Positions 23,518 to 32,841 of a stretch of DNA of 64,000 bases are shown here, in pieces (position 1 is the first letter of the stretch; every line of letters starts with the position of its first letter). The notes under the pieces were generated by a model. The model did not search any database and had not been told where the DNA came from. It saw only the letters and a list, made by a program, of their open reading frames with translations. Both the position numbers and the translations under genes were made by a program. The stretch is from positions 10,395,001 to 10,459,000 of the forward strand of contig NC_134028.1 of assembly GCF_964204645.1 (NCBI RefSeq). Reading direction: 5' to 3'. Source of the stretch: Tubulanus polymorphus. Taxonomy: Eukaryota > Nemertea > Palaeonemertea > Tubulaniformes > Tubulanidae.

Positions 23518-23620
23518 CGTGTATTTTCCCAGGTAAGTATTCCTCGTAAATACCAATTTTTGAACAAAATTGTAATATTTACTTCGAATACATTCCCTGG
23601 GAAAATACACTATAGCCAGA
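23518..23620. repeat. DIRS internal complementary region
   Basis: 23519-23577 is the reverse complement of the left extremity (23312-23368). From ~23578 to 23618 it matches the reverse complement of the right extremity (29292-29332). The two meet at TTGTAAT|ATTTACTTCG. Such a region templates joining of the two ends into a circle during DIRS replication. Its place next to the 3' repeat is as expected. Confidence 0.85.
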
Positions 23621-24120
23621 ATCCCAAAGAATGGAGGAGGGAGGCGACCAAAAGTCGATTTAAATTCTCTACACTTACACTCACCCTAAAACTCTCTGCA
23701 GAAAACCACAACAAACCCCAGGTGAGCCAGTGGAAAACCAAAAATCAGGGAGCTACCATGCTGCTTCCTTTTCAGTTCCTAACTGTACTGGTAGATAATA
23801 ACATGCCTATTATGACCCCTTTACGTTTGAGTCGAAAAAAGGAAATCAAACAACCTGGTGTCAACTGACTCCCGGATACCTTAGTAAGGCACTGACTGCC
23901 ATTACCTCGATATTAACCTAAACCAGTAGGTAAAAAACTTAAACTCTAGACGCAGCCTTGCCCAGGCTATATAAATGAAATCATGATTCATGTCTAAACT
24001 TAATACCTATAACAAAAGGAACCCTTACCACTAACTGTCTTAAGGTAACCTAGGCCCTGTAAAAGTTGCCCACAACTTATATACATCAACTTTCTTACAG
24101 CTGAATACAGAAGAAACCCT
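23621..24120. other. DIRS 3' non-coding segment
   Basis: Lies between the recombinase stop and the internal complementary region; no open frame of interest. Confidence 0.5.
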
Positions 24121-25572
24121 TTAATCCCCAGGACCTGGTTTAAAAAGGTCTAACTGGGCCCGATGTTTTTTGGGTTTTTGTACGCTTATTCGTTGTGCAG
24201 TAACAATTGGACACAACGTGGACAGTGAGCCTAACTGTCCAGAAACGTCCTTCAAATAAAATGACGAGAAGGTAGATGGAGACGTCCAGAAGGCTGAACG
24301 ACAAACCTGTTCCAAGGAAGCCCCCGTGAATAATGACCAGAAAGTGGCTAATGCCCTCACCTGATGAGAATGTATCCCGAGCGGAGCCTGGGCCCCCTGA
24401 GAATGCAGAGTTTCTTTAATTAAAGATACAATCCATCTAGCGATTGTGTCCCTTGAGATATCTCTCTTATCCCCTTGTCGGAGAGGAATAAAGAGCCTCT
24501 CCCTATCTTGTCTGTGGGGAAGTGTCCTCTCTAGGTACTCCTTTAAAGCTCTTACTGGACAGAGCGACGTATCAGGAAGATCGCGAGATACCCTATGCGT
24601 CAAAGCCTCGATCTTCCAAGATCTGGCTGCTACGGAAGCCTTTTGATTCTTGGCAATGAAACTAAGACCAGGCCTTAAAATGACAAACCTATCTTGTGGA
24701 CCAAAGGAAATATGACCCGGACGCATCGATAAAGCATGAACCTCTGAACGCCTCGCGGCCATCGCTAAGAACAGTAAGAACACCGTTTTCTTAGATAAGT
24801 CTGACAGGGTAGTATTGCGGATAGGCTCGAAGGGAGTGATCATAAGTGCTCTAAGAACCACTGTTAAGTCCCATGGCGGGATATCTGAAACCTGTTTGGG
24901 TCTCTTAACCCCAAAACCTGATATCAATTGAGCTATTTTCACATCCTCCGTCACTACAGGGACGCCCGTTGAACGAAAAGTATGCCCTATTGCTGATCTG
25001 TAGCCTTTAATGGTTATAACCTGTCTATTCTTCTCTTCGAACAGGAAATAGAAAAAATCTATTAACTCTGACACAGAGGGGTGGAGAGAATCCACCGCTC
25101 TCCTATTACACCAATCGGAGTAACATTCCCATTTGGAATCGTACAATGCTCCGGTAGAGGGACGTTTGGATTCCACGATAAATCTGGCTGCCCCCGAAGA
25201 AATTCCTTGGTTTGAAAGCTGTCGCTTGACAATGGCCAGGTGGGTAGATTCAATTGGAATCGATCTGGGTGTAACTTGAATTGTCCCTGGGACAGTAACT
25301 CGGGGTAATTGGGCACAGTGCGAGGGAAGTCCACCAGTAGATGAAGGAGTCTGACGAACCATGTCTGAGTTGGCCAACAGGGAGCCACTAAGACCACTTG
25401 ACAGTTGACTGCCCCCTCTATCTTCTCCAACACTCGATTGAGTAGGGGAGTGGGGGGAAAGGCATAAGCTAGCAGGTTGTCCCAACTCAGAGATAGAGCG
25501 TCCACCCCCACGCCAAGTCGTCTTGAAATGGGGACACAAACACCGGACACCTCGTGTTGAAGCGAGTGGCAA
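24121..25572 (-). CDS. DIRS tyrosine recombinase
   Basis: Catalyses integration of the circular DNA by site-specific recombination. The recombinase proper begins near residue 105 (IESTHLAIVKRQL). The N-terminal SAM-like domain contains YDSKWECYSDWCNRR. The catalytic domain has the first Arg in FLAMAARRSEVHAL, the HxxR box in HSHQVRALATFW and the C-terminal Tyr in STFSSFYLKDV. The frame is intact to TAA at 24121. The first ~100 residues overlap the C-terminal end of the RT-RNase H gene in another frame, so the true start may be downstream of the listed Met. Such an overlap is usual in DIRS elements. Confidence 0.85.
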   Translation of the reverse strand: MPLASTRGVRCLCPHFKTTWRGGGRSISELGQPASLCLSPHSPTQSSVGEDRGGSQLSSGLSGSLLANSDMVRQTPSSTGGLPSHCAQLPRVTVPGTIQVTPRSIPIESTHLAIVKRQLSNQGISSGAARFIVESKRPSTGALYDSKWECYSDWCNRRAVDSLHPSVSELIDFFYFLFEEKNRQVITIKGYRSAIGHTFRSTGVPVVTEDVKIAQLISGFGVKRPKQVSDIPPWDLTVVLRALMITPFEPIRNTTLSDLSKKTVFLLFLAMAARRSEVHALSMRPGHISFGPQDRFVILRPGLSFIAKNQKASVAARSWKIEALTHRVSRDLPDTSLCPVRALKEYLERTLPHRQDRERLFIPLRQGDKRDISRDTIARWIVSLIKETLHSQGAQAPLGIHSHQVRALATFWSLFTGASLEQVCRSAFWTSPSTFSSFYLKDVSGQLGSLSTLCPIVTAQRISVQKPKKHRAQLDLFKPGPGD

Positions 25573-27193
25573 ACAGGTCCACGTTCGGACTTCCCATCAG
25601 GGCCCGGACTTGATTGGCTACCCTGACTGCCAATGTCCACTCGGTGGCTACTGGCTTGTCTTGGCGAGACAGAGCGTCGGCCACCACATTCAGGCTGCCG
25701 GCCAGGTGGGATACCGAAAGAATCATCCCTTGAGCCTGGACCCAGGTCAGAATCTGAGCTGCTAAGTTGGATAATGTTGGGGACCTGGTCCCCCCCTGGT
25801 TGAGCAAATAAGCCTTTACTGTGGAGTTGTCCGTTGACAGCCACACATGATGACCCCCTAACCTCCTTTCGAAGTGTTTGAAGGCCTTTTGAACCGCTAA
25901 CAGTTCCAGGTGATTTATGTGGAGATGAGCTTCTGCTCGAGACCAGTTCCCGGCTTTCTGAAAACCTTCTACATGTGCTCCCCAGCCCTGATGGCTGGCA
26001 TCCGTGAATAGATGAATCAGGGCCTTCAATGGTGCTAGGGAGGTGCCTCTTGTCAAGTTCTGCGCGAGAGTCCACCACTCGAGGTCGGGGATTAGGTTCA
26101 CCGGTGGTACCGGCAATAAGGTATCCCACTCTTCCCCTGCCGATCTCCAAGCTTGCTTCCAGAATCTTTGAAGAGAACGGCTGTGTAAACGACCGAGCGG
26201 AACTACGAGTGCAACGGAACTCATCTGGCCCAAAACCTGGGACCAGGACCGAGCCGATCTGGGCGCCCCCGTTAGGAGACCGAGAACTGCCTTCCTCAGC
26301 TTCTGAACTCTGGCCTGTGCTGGTCTGACTAAGGCCTGCGTCAGGTCGAAGTGCATACCAAGGTACGTGAACCTTTGAGAGGGGGTCAACTGGGACTTCT
26401 CTAAATTCACTATGAAACCTTATTGACGGATCAAGGCCACTGTCTTGTCTAAGGCTTCCTTGCACTCTGCTTTCGAATTTGCCACAACCAGCCAATCGTC
26501 CAGGTAACAGAAAATGCGAACTCCCTTCGACTGAAGGTGTTTCTGAACCCTTTTGACAAGTTTGGTGTAGACCCAAGGGGCTGAACTCAGGCCGAAGGGC
26601 AGAGACCGAAATTGGTTTGTTCTTCCCCTCCAATGAACTCTTAAATACTTTCTTGAGTTCCTGTGTATTGGTACTTGTAGGTATGCATCCTTCAGATCTA
26701 TGGATGCTGCCCATTGGCCTGGCTCCAGCCCCTGAATCACCTCCTTGGGTGTTGTTAGCTTGAATTTTGGGGCTATGATATAACGATTTAGAGCTGACAG
26801 ATCTACTACCGTCCTTAAGCCCCCAGATGATTTTGGGACGGTGAAAATTCTTGAATACCATCCCGGGGATCCTAGAGGGATTTCTTCCAGCGATCTTTTT
26901 AAAATCATCTCGTTGATCGCTGGCATAACGTGGGACTCCTGCCCCCACTTTGGCCTCATTTCCACCGGCTGATGGGATAGATGCGGTTTGTGAACGAATT
27001 TCAGTCGGTATCCTTTGGAAACGATCTTTGTAGCCCAAGTGTCGCCAAATTTTTCTAGCCAGTGGGAAGAGGCATCTTGAAGGCAAGAGCCCACTGGCCT
27101 GACATCTTCAACGGGTACCTGTGTTGGCGCGGCCACGAAAGGGTCGATTGAAGCAACTACGTAATCTAGCCCTACCCCTTTGGGGATTGTCAC
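25062..27193 (-). pseudogene. DIRS reverse transcriptase-RNase H (one stop, one frameshift)
   Basis: RT: SPGWYSRIFTVPKSSGGLRT, then DLSALNRYI, ASIDLKDAYLQVPIH (motif A), FGLSSAPWVYTKL (motif B) and IFCYLDDWLV (motif C, LDD, as common in DIRS). An in-frame TAA lies at 26420-26422 just after the RT core. RNase H follows in the same frame (HLFTDASHQGWGAH, HINHLELLAVQKAF, LSTDNSTVKAYL, VADALSR). Near 25500 a run of five G has lost or gained a base, and the conserved tail (SWDNLLAYAFPPTPLLNRVL) continues in another frame to ~25062. The gene makes cDNA from element RNA. Two small lesions in an otherwise perfect coding sequence suggest recent inactivation or consensus error. Confidence 0.85.
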
Positions 27194-27266
27194 TGTAAGA
27201 ACTTTGAGAATAACTGATATAGTTCAAATTGTTATTGTTGTCGCTTTGAGCTCCCTTGGAGCTTGT

Positions 27267-28824
27267 TCAACCCGCTTTTTTGTAGCTTAATTTGCTGGTG
27301 ACTTGAGATTGATTGTATCCGGGCTGATTTGCCGGTGAGTTTCTGTAAGTAGAGTTGCCAGCGTAATAACTAGGCTTTTTTGGTGTCTTCCATAACTGCC
27401 TACCGGCCGTAGCCTGAGATTCTCTGATCTTGGTGGCCTCCGCATCGGCGGATGCGCAGCATCCAGAGAAAACCCGTGAGGAATTGCACAGCGGTGCTCT
27501 GTATAGAGCTACTTTCACCGGTTCTGGAAGTTTGGAGTCGGCCAACAAGCTATATCTATTGATCAAGGCTAGGTTAGCCTGGATCCTTATAGGCCTACCC
27601 AAAGGTACTTGGTCACACAACGCCTTGGCCATAGACTGTAGAATTCTCTCTATGGTTGCCATATGTTTGACAAATGCTACGAGCTAATTGGTTCAACGCT
27701 CCCATTGCTTGTTTTGGTAAAGTGTAGGTGGGCGGTGGTTTTTTGGGTAGTCCTATCGTGGTTGACCCATCGGAGTCTAACTCTAAGTGTGGTTTGAATC
27801 TAAGATCATCAGCACCTGGCGTGGCGTAATAATAAGTCTTGTACCCCGATATGGGCGGATACAACAGAGAGAAAAATTTTGAATCCTTCATGCCTGCCTC
27901 TAATGGAGGATAAGACCAAGTATTGTCTGTACGCTTACCACCCCACAGTGTCGTGTCCAAAGTCTCACGCCATTCTTCTCTATATGCAGAATGTGGTGCT
28001 AAAACTAACTCTTCGGTGTCATCGGATGGACTGAAGATTTTGGCGGCCGACCCTCTAGGCTGGGTTGGTTTAGGTTTGGCCTTGGTACCTCCGTATCGGG
28101 AGAAAACTTCTTTTACTAAGTCCTTGAATGGAATGTCTCCCGTCTCTTCCATTGTGGATGGTGACGGAGAGCACGATCTGTGCATGTCTCCGTCCTTGGA
28201 TAGACCAGGATCTTCTGGATCACGAGATTTTTCCTCGTCAGAAAAATCGTTGACATCATCCAACACTAACCCATCTGTTGGGTTGCAGGACAGCCCTGTT
28301 GGAACTGATGGAGGCTTGGGGCCCGGGGGTTCCTTACCTTTTAGCTGTTCCTTAAGGGAAGCGATCTCCTGCGAGAATATCGCTAGCATATTCTTGATGT
28401 CACTAGAGTCAGACGGCTTATCAGCCGGTGATCTAGAACGTGAGCGACGAAGTTGTTGCTTAGGAGCACGCTTGCGCCTACGCCTGGTAGGTGACGGAGA
28501 ATAGGTTCGACTTACTCTTGAACGGGACCTAGAACGAGACCTTGACCCAGAGCTGGGGTCAGACGGTGAACGACGTCGTTTTTTATTAGAGCGCTGGTGC
28601 CTACGTCTAGTAGGGGACAAAGAGTCGGATCGACTAAATCTCGATCGGGACCTGGACCTAGACACGGATCGTCCCGGATCATTGCCCTGTTTCCGAGTAT
28701 CCGGGCATTCAGGTGTATCAACCTTGCCCGATGAGGATGCTGGGGTCTTAGTAGGTGTATCAACCTTGCCCCAACGTTTAAATCTCGGTCCCCTAGGGGA
28801 ACTGGAGACGTCGTGATCCGACAT
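27267..28824 (-). pseudogene. DIRS gag-like protein (single frameshift)
   Basis: The first 380 residues are open from the Met at 28824. An SR/RS-rich basic region (residues ~45-135, repeated RSRSRS and SPTRRR) is followed by a predicted coiled segment (AIFSQEIASLKEQLKGK), acidic linkers and the conserved gag core. At ~27662 the frame shifts by one and the core continues (MATIERILQSMAKALCDQVP) to 27267. The RS-rich N-terminus suggests nucleic-acid binding or nuclear targeting. The shift site lies in CAAACATATGG, with no obvious slippery heptamer, so I favour mutation over programmed frameshifting. Confidence 0.75.
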
Positions 28825-29194
28825 GTTAAACCCTAAAATAAGCTGAAATGAAGGGTTAATTATTGATACAATTTTTAGTACAGATTATTAATTTCGTGAA
28901 TGATGAGACGGAAATCAATTACGTTGAATGATAATTATTAAATATATAAGGTGGGAGGAGCCGCTAAGAAAACAGCACGGCGCTCCCGCGAAACCGGAAG
29001 TAGAAAACCGGTGGCAAAATGTTGAAATGCGCATAGATTAAAAACGATCTCACCCGAGGTTCGACTTCTATTCCGAGATCAATCACTCTTATGTCTGTTT
29101 CTTATATCAATTAGAAAGGATGTCCGATCCAACACGAAGAATTTTAACCGATTTACGAGCACTGCCGAAACACGTTCTCTAGAGAACAAGCGCC
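28825..29194. other. DIRS 5' untranslated leader
   Basis: Between the gag start and the 5' inverted repeat; presumably holds the element promoter, though I recognise no motif. Confidence 0.4.
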
Positions 29195-29333
29195 AAGCAA
29201 AAAGATGATGGCGTCTCGCCAGATGGCACTATGTTACGGCGCCCCTACCAAAAGTCGATTCAGGCGTTATCTGCCTAGCCAAAAGCAATATGGCTATAGT
29301 GTATTTTCCCAGGGAATGTATTCGAAGTAAATA
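29195..29333. repeat. DIRS 5' inverted terminal repeat
   Basis: Reverse complement of ~23345-23475. Ends TTCGAAGTAAAT(A) at 29332/29333, matched by the internal complementary region. Confidence 0.85.
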
Positions 29334-29624
29334 CTAGTTACACTGCAAGAAACATTCTAGACGGTTTGGTGTCAAGACATTGTAGGGGACAGCGACAAAA
29401 TCTGGCATTCAGAGTACAATCGCTGATAACTGAAGCAAATTTTTGCCCATTCATCATTTATTTCTGAATGCAAATTCATTACTGAACAAATCGATGGTGA
29501 CGCATCGTATTTGTATGTGTGACAGGTAGTTTAAAATACTATAACGATGCATCACTTAGATTTCATCTATTATTAGGCCTAATATAATAAACGGTTACGG
29601 GAGTCTGAACTATATATACATACG
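29334..29624. other. No gene recognised
   Basis: Flank of the DIRS element; nothing recognised. Confidence 0.3.
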
Positions 29625-29730
29625 CGCATGCCTGAAGGAATAGGGTTAGGATTAAGTGAGGCTATATATGAATTAACTTCCGTCAAGCCTGCAGGTGTGT
29701 TCTGTGGCTCAGTAGTGCTGTGGCCGAGGA
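29625..29730 (+). mobile_element. Partial tRNA-related SINE
   Basis: Shares GCATGCCTGAAGGAATAGGG-TTAGGATTAAGTGAGGCT and TTCTGTGGCTCAGT with the copies at 12400 and 31028-31145. It diverges after the A box. Confidence 0.55.
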
Positions 29731-29917
29731 TAAGCCCTGGACAACTGCTAGATATTTTTTGCTGTACATTTTTTTGACAACAGGTATTGCACTTCGCTTA
29801 TGGACTGCGGTACGTAGCCATGGCCTATACAAAATCGGTTATGGACTCCGTAAACGGAGAATGATAGCTCTGGTTACGGAGTACAGTTAGCGCATAACAG
29901 TAGAATTATGAAACACA

Positions 29918-29965
29918 ATATTGGGATTCGAAACCGAACGAAAAAACAGCAGAGTCGAGCGCTTG
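29918..29965 (-). mobile_element. SINE 3' part (B box), split from 31028-31145
   Basis: On the minus strand reads GGTTTCGAATCCCAATATT, matching the SINE at 12551-12572. Its 5' half lies at 31028-31145 on the minus strand, so the MITE pair at 29966-31027 sits inside the SINE. Confidence 0.6.
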
Positions 29966-31027
29966 GGTCCTCCTTATTACCGAGATGACGTAATTTACCA
30001 AGATGAACCGAGATGACATGAAATATAGCATATATATTTATTCCCTATGGATTTTAACACTTGAAATCATGTTATATCAGTAATAAATACCTTCTAGAGG
30101 CATATTTTACATATTTTTCCGGATATTTTGTAAAAAAAATTTTGACTTCAAATACGTAATCTCGGTTAGCAATAAAATTTCATTGAATTTGATTGATCGA
30201 CCATCTCATCTCGGTAAAGTTAAAAGTTATTTTTCTACAAAAATATCCAACAAAATATGTAGAATATGACTCCAGCAGGCATGTATTACTGATATAATAT
30301 GATTTCAAGAGTTAAAATCGATAAGGAATAAATAAAATAGGCCTATGTGGTAAAAGTGCAGATCCGCACCTCTCGTGATTGACGCAATCTACTGAATTAC
30401 AAATTACTGTTCAAACTTCAGAATGTCTCACAGAATCCAATGCAGTGATTTATCTTATGATATCTCTTCTAGAGAGCAGATTTTTGGCCCCGTTTTTATC
30501 TCAGAATCGTGAGGATCTTTCAATAGGACGCCATATTGGATTATGAAATCTAAAGTGAAGATTTGTCTTAAGTTATTACTGAAACGATGTGAGGGTAATC
30601 AGTACATAAAACTAATCAAATTTTTGTCAACTGTCACTGGGGTTATTAATGCTAACCAAATTTCAAGATGTCATACTTGAAATAGACAAGAAATTTATAT
30701 TTTTCTTCCTCAAAATGAGTGGGTCATGAAATATTGTTTCAGCAAATATTCTAAACAAACCTTCACTTTAGATTGACCCATCCAATATGGCGGTTCAAAA
30801 ATCGTGACGATTTCGAGACAAAATCCAGGCTAAAATGTACTTTCTAGTGTAGATACCATAAAATAAACCAGTGTACTGAATTGCTGATGACATTTTGGGT
30901 CTGAATCAGTGATATTTAATGTAATTGATTGAACCATTTACGAGAGGTGCGGATCTGCAATTTTTCCCAATATGTTTTATTTCATGTCATCTCGGTAAAA
31001 TACGTCATCTCGGAAATAAGGAGGACC
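29966..31027. mobile_element. Outer MITE with ~30-bp inverted ends
   Basis: Left end GGTCCTCCTTATTACCGAGA-TGACGTA and right end the reverse complement of GGTCCTCCTTATTTCCGAGA-TGACGTA. ACCGAGATGACATGAAATA is repeated just inside both ends. Internal inverted halves (29995-30170 versus 30180-30345) surround an axis near 30178. No coding capacity. Confidence 0.7.
30358..30958. mobile_element. Inner MITE with perfect 19-bp inverted ends
   Basis: GCAGATCCGCACCTCTCGT at 30358-30376 and its exact reverse complement at 30940-30958. Lies inside the outer MITE, so it inserted later. Non-coding. Confidence 0.75.
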
Positions 31028-31145
31028 GGAGTGCTTTACCCACTGAGCCACAGCACACAACTGGAAGGAAGCTGGGGTGAGTTGAATTATACATAGCCTC
31101 GCCTAACCTTAACCCAATTCTTTCACGCATGCGCGCATGTTGATA
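31028..31145 (-). mobile_element. SINE 5' part (A box)
   Basis: On the minus strand: GCATGCGTGAAAGAATTGGG...GGCGAGGCT, then GTGCTGTGGCTCAGTGGGTA-AAGCACTCC (A box). Continues beyond the MITE at 29965-29918. Confidence 0.6.
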
Positions 31146-31578
31146 TAGTTCAGATTCCCCCGAAACTGGAGCCAGTTTGATACAAAATCTACCTTGTCCT
31201 CACCTTCCTAATTAATTATTGTTGGTTGGTGAAAAACATTGATTTTCCCTGACCCCAGACCCGGTGCTTACTATGCAGATCCTGTAAACTTTGGTTGGGG
31301 TACGAAAGGTGCAATCCAACGGCACCGAAATACGCACAATCATTTTTTAACTAAGTGATGCATGTGTAAAATAGCAGAAATATTCCAAATATATAGGCCT
31401 AAGTGAGATAACTTATTCATTTTTTATCATAATTGAGACTCCACTACAGCCTTGACCTCCGAAAATTGTTTCATTATCCTATCTGGGCATGCTCCGACAC
31501 ACCGCAATGCTAAAAAATACCAGACGTTATAGACTGGTTGCCTGTCGAATCAGGTAGGCGTCATGTCACAACCCAAGC
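31146..31578. other. No gene recognised
   Basis: Nothing recognised before the foldback element. Confidence 0.3.
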
Positions 31579-32244
31579 ATCTTCACCCGTCAAGGGATTC
31601 GAACCCACTACGCTAAAGCTGTTCCCCGAACCCCTTGACCTCACGAGTCGTTGGAGTCGTTACTAGCCGACCAGAATCCGGTCGTACCAATCACAGCGCT
31701 TCAAGTAACAAACCGTCAGTAGACTTCTGTTGGGTTCCCCGTTAAATTGACCAATCAGCGAACGTTTACTGAACCAGGAAGTATTTCGCAAATCGATATA
31801 TGACGTCATGCGCAACAGCGCCAGGAATGAAATCACGCTTCAAGAGGCCAGGGGGCTGGTGGAAGCGAGTTCGGGAGTGATACCGGACCCCTGGCAAGCG
31901 AGGATGCAACCCAAGTGGCAATCAACCATCCTCGCTTGCCAGGGGTCCGGTATCACTCCCGAACTCGCTTCCACCAGCCCCCTGGCCTCACGAAGCGTGA
32001 TTTCATTACTGGTGCTGTTGCGCATGACGTCATATATCGATTTGCGAAATACTTCCTTGTTCAGTAAAACGTTCGCTGATTGGTCGGGAAAACCAATAGA
32101 AGCCTAAAGTCGTTTGTTACAAGCGCTGTGATTGGTACAAACGGATTCTGGTCGGCTAGTAACGACTCCAACGACTCGTGAGGTCAAGGGGTTCGGCGAA
32201 CAGCTATAGCGTAGTGGGTTCGAATCCCTTGATGGGTGAAGATG
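31579..32244. mobile_element. 666-bp foldback (palindromic) element
   Basis: Arms 31579-31906 and 31926-32244 are near-perfect reverse complements around a 19-bp spacer. The inner ~95 bp of each arm is almost identical (GGCCAGGGGGCTGGTGGAAG...GCAAGCGAGGATG). The outer arms contain a tRNA B-box-like GGGTTCGAATCCC and a TGACGTCATATATCGATTTG block. A one-sided ~13-bp difference lies near 31735. Open frames on both strands simply mirror each other. Could be a foldback transposon or an inverted duplication of a tRNA-related repeat. Confidence 0.8.
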
Positions 32245-32737
32245 GCAATCACCCCGTATTCAAACTATTATAAATTGAAGATTTCTGTAACCGAATAGGC
32301 CGGGCACAGTAACCGACTGGCTCTCCGGGCCAGATTTTCTCACAACGGCTGCGCCAGACAATATACCGCCACTCAGTACTGGTCTACAGCTTGGCCTCCC
32401 TAACGCACGGGCCGGGCCAAATAACTTCGTCGGGGATCCCCTCTACACGTCGTGCCTCCTATCGATTCTAGGTGGGTCTTCGGGTCCAATCGTCCATAAC
32501 CTGAAGGCGACCAACAACAACTCGGACTCCTTCGTTCTGGGTAGCGCGTCCTTATCGGTTCCAGAGTTGTTCCCGAAACTGGTTGAACTGACTCGGACTC
32601 AGAAATCCACTCAATAAAGACATAAGACCGTTATTCGTAAAACGTAACGTTAGACATGTTTATTGCCTCAACAACGCAAAATTTATAAATGGAATGTTGC
32701 TCGCTACTCGTAGTGCTCATTCGTAGTAATTCTTTTT

Positions 32738-32841
32738 ATACTCGTAATACTTTTAATACTCGTAATACCTTTAATACTCGTAATACTTTTAATACTCGTA
32801 ATACTCTTAATACTCGTAATACCTTTAATACTCGTAATACT
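32738..32841. repeat. 18-bp tandem repeat, about six units
   Basis: Unit TAATACTCGTAATACTTT with small variants (CCTTTAATACTCG, CTCTTAATACTCG). Confidence 0.9.

Larger units (their letters stand above)
23312..29333 (-). mobile_element. DIRS-type tyrosine-recombinase retrotransposon, ~6.0 kb
   Basis: Read on the minus strand: 5' inverted terminal repeat, gag, RT-RNase H, tyrosine recombinase, internal complementary region, 3' inverted terminal repeat. This is the full DIRS plan. DIRS elements integrate through a circular intermediate by site-specific recombination and leave no target duplication; none is seen. The YR gene is open. gag and RT-RNase H carry one or two single-base lesions each, so the copy is recent but probably not autonomous. 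Confidence 0.88.

Noticed and set aside
25062-27086. 674-codon open frame on the minus strand
   Set aside because: Most of it is a shadow of the DIRS RT-RNase H gene in another frame; only its last ~140 codons are genuine (the shifted C-terminal tail).
31600-31625. Functional tRNA gene at GGATTCGAACCC
   Set aside because: Only a B-box-like motif; no acceptor or anticodon arms could be assembled.
31840-32107. Mirror-image proteins on both strands
   Set aside because: They arise from the palindromic arms of the foldback element.
32738-32841. 18-bp array as CRISPR
   Set aside because: Contiguous tandem repeat without spacers.
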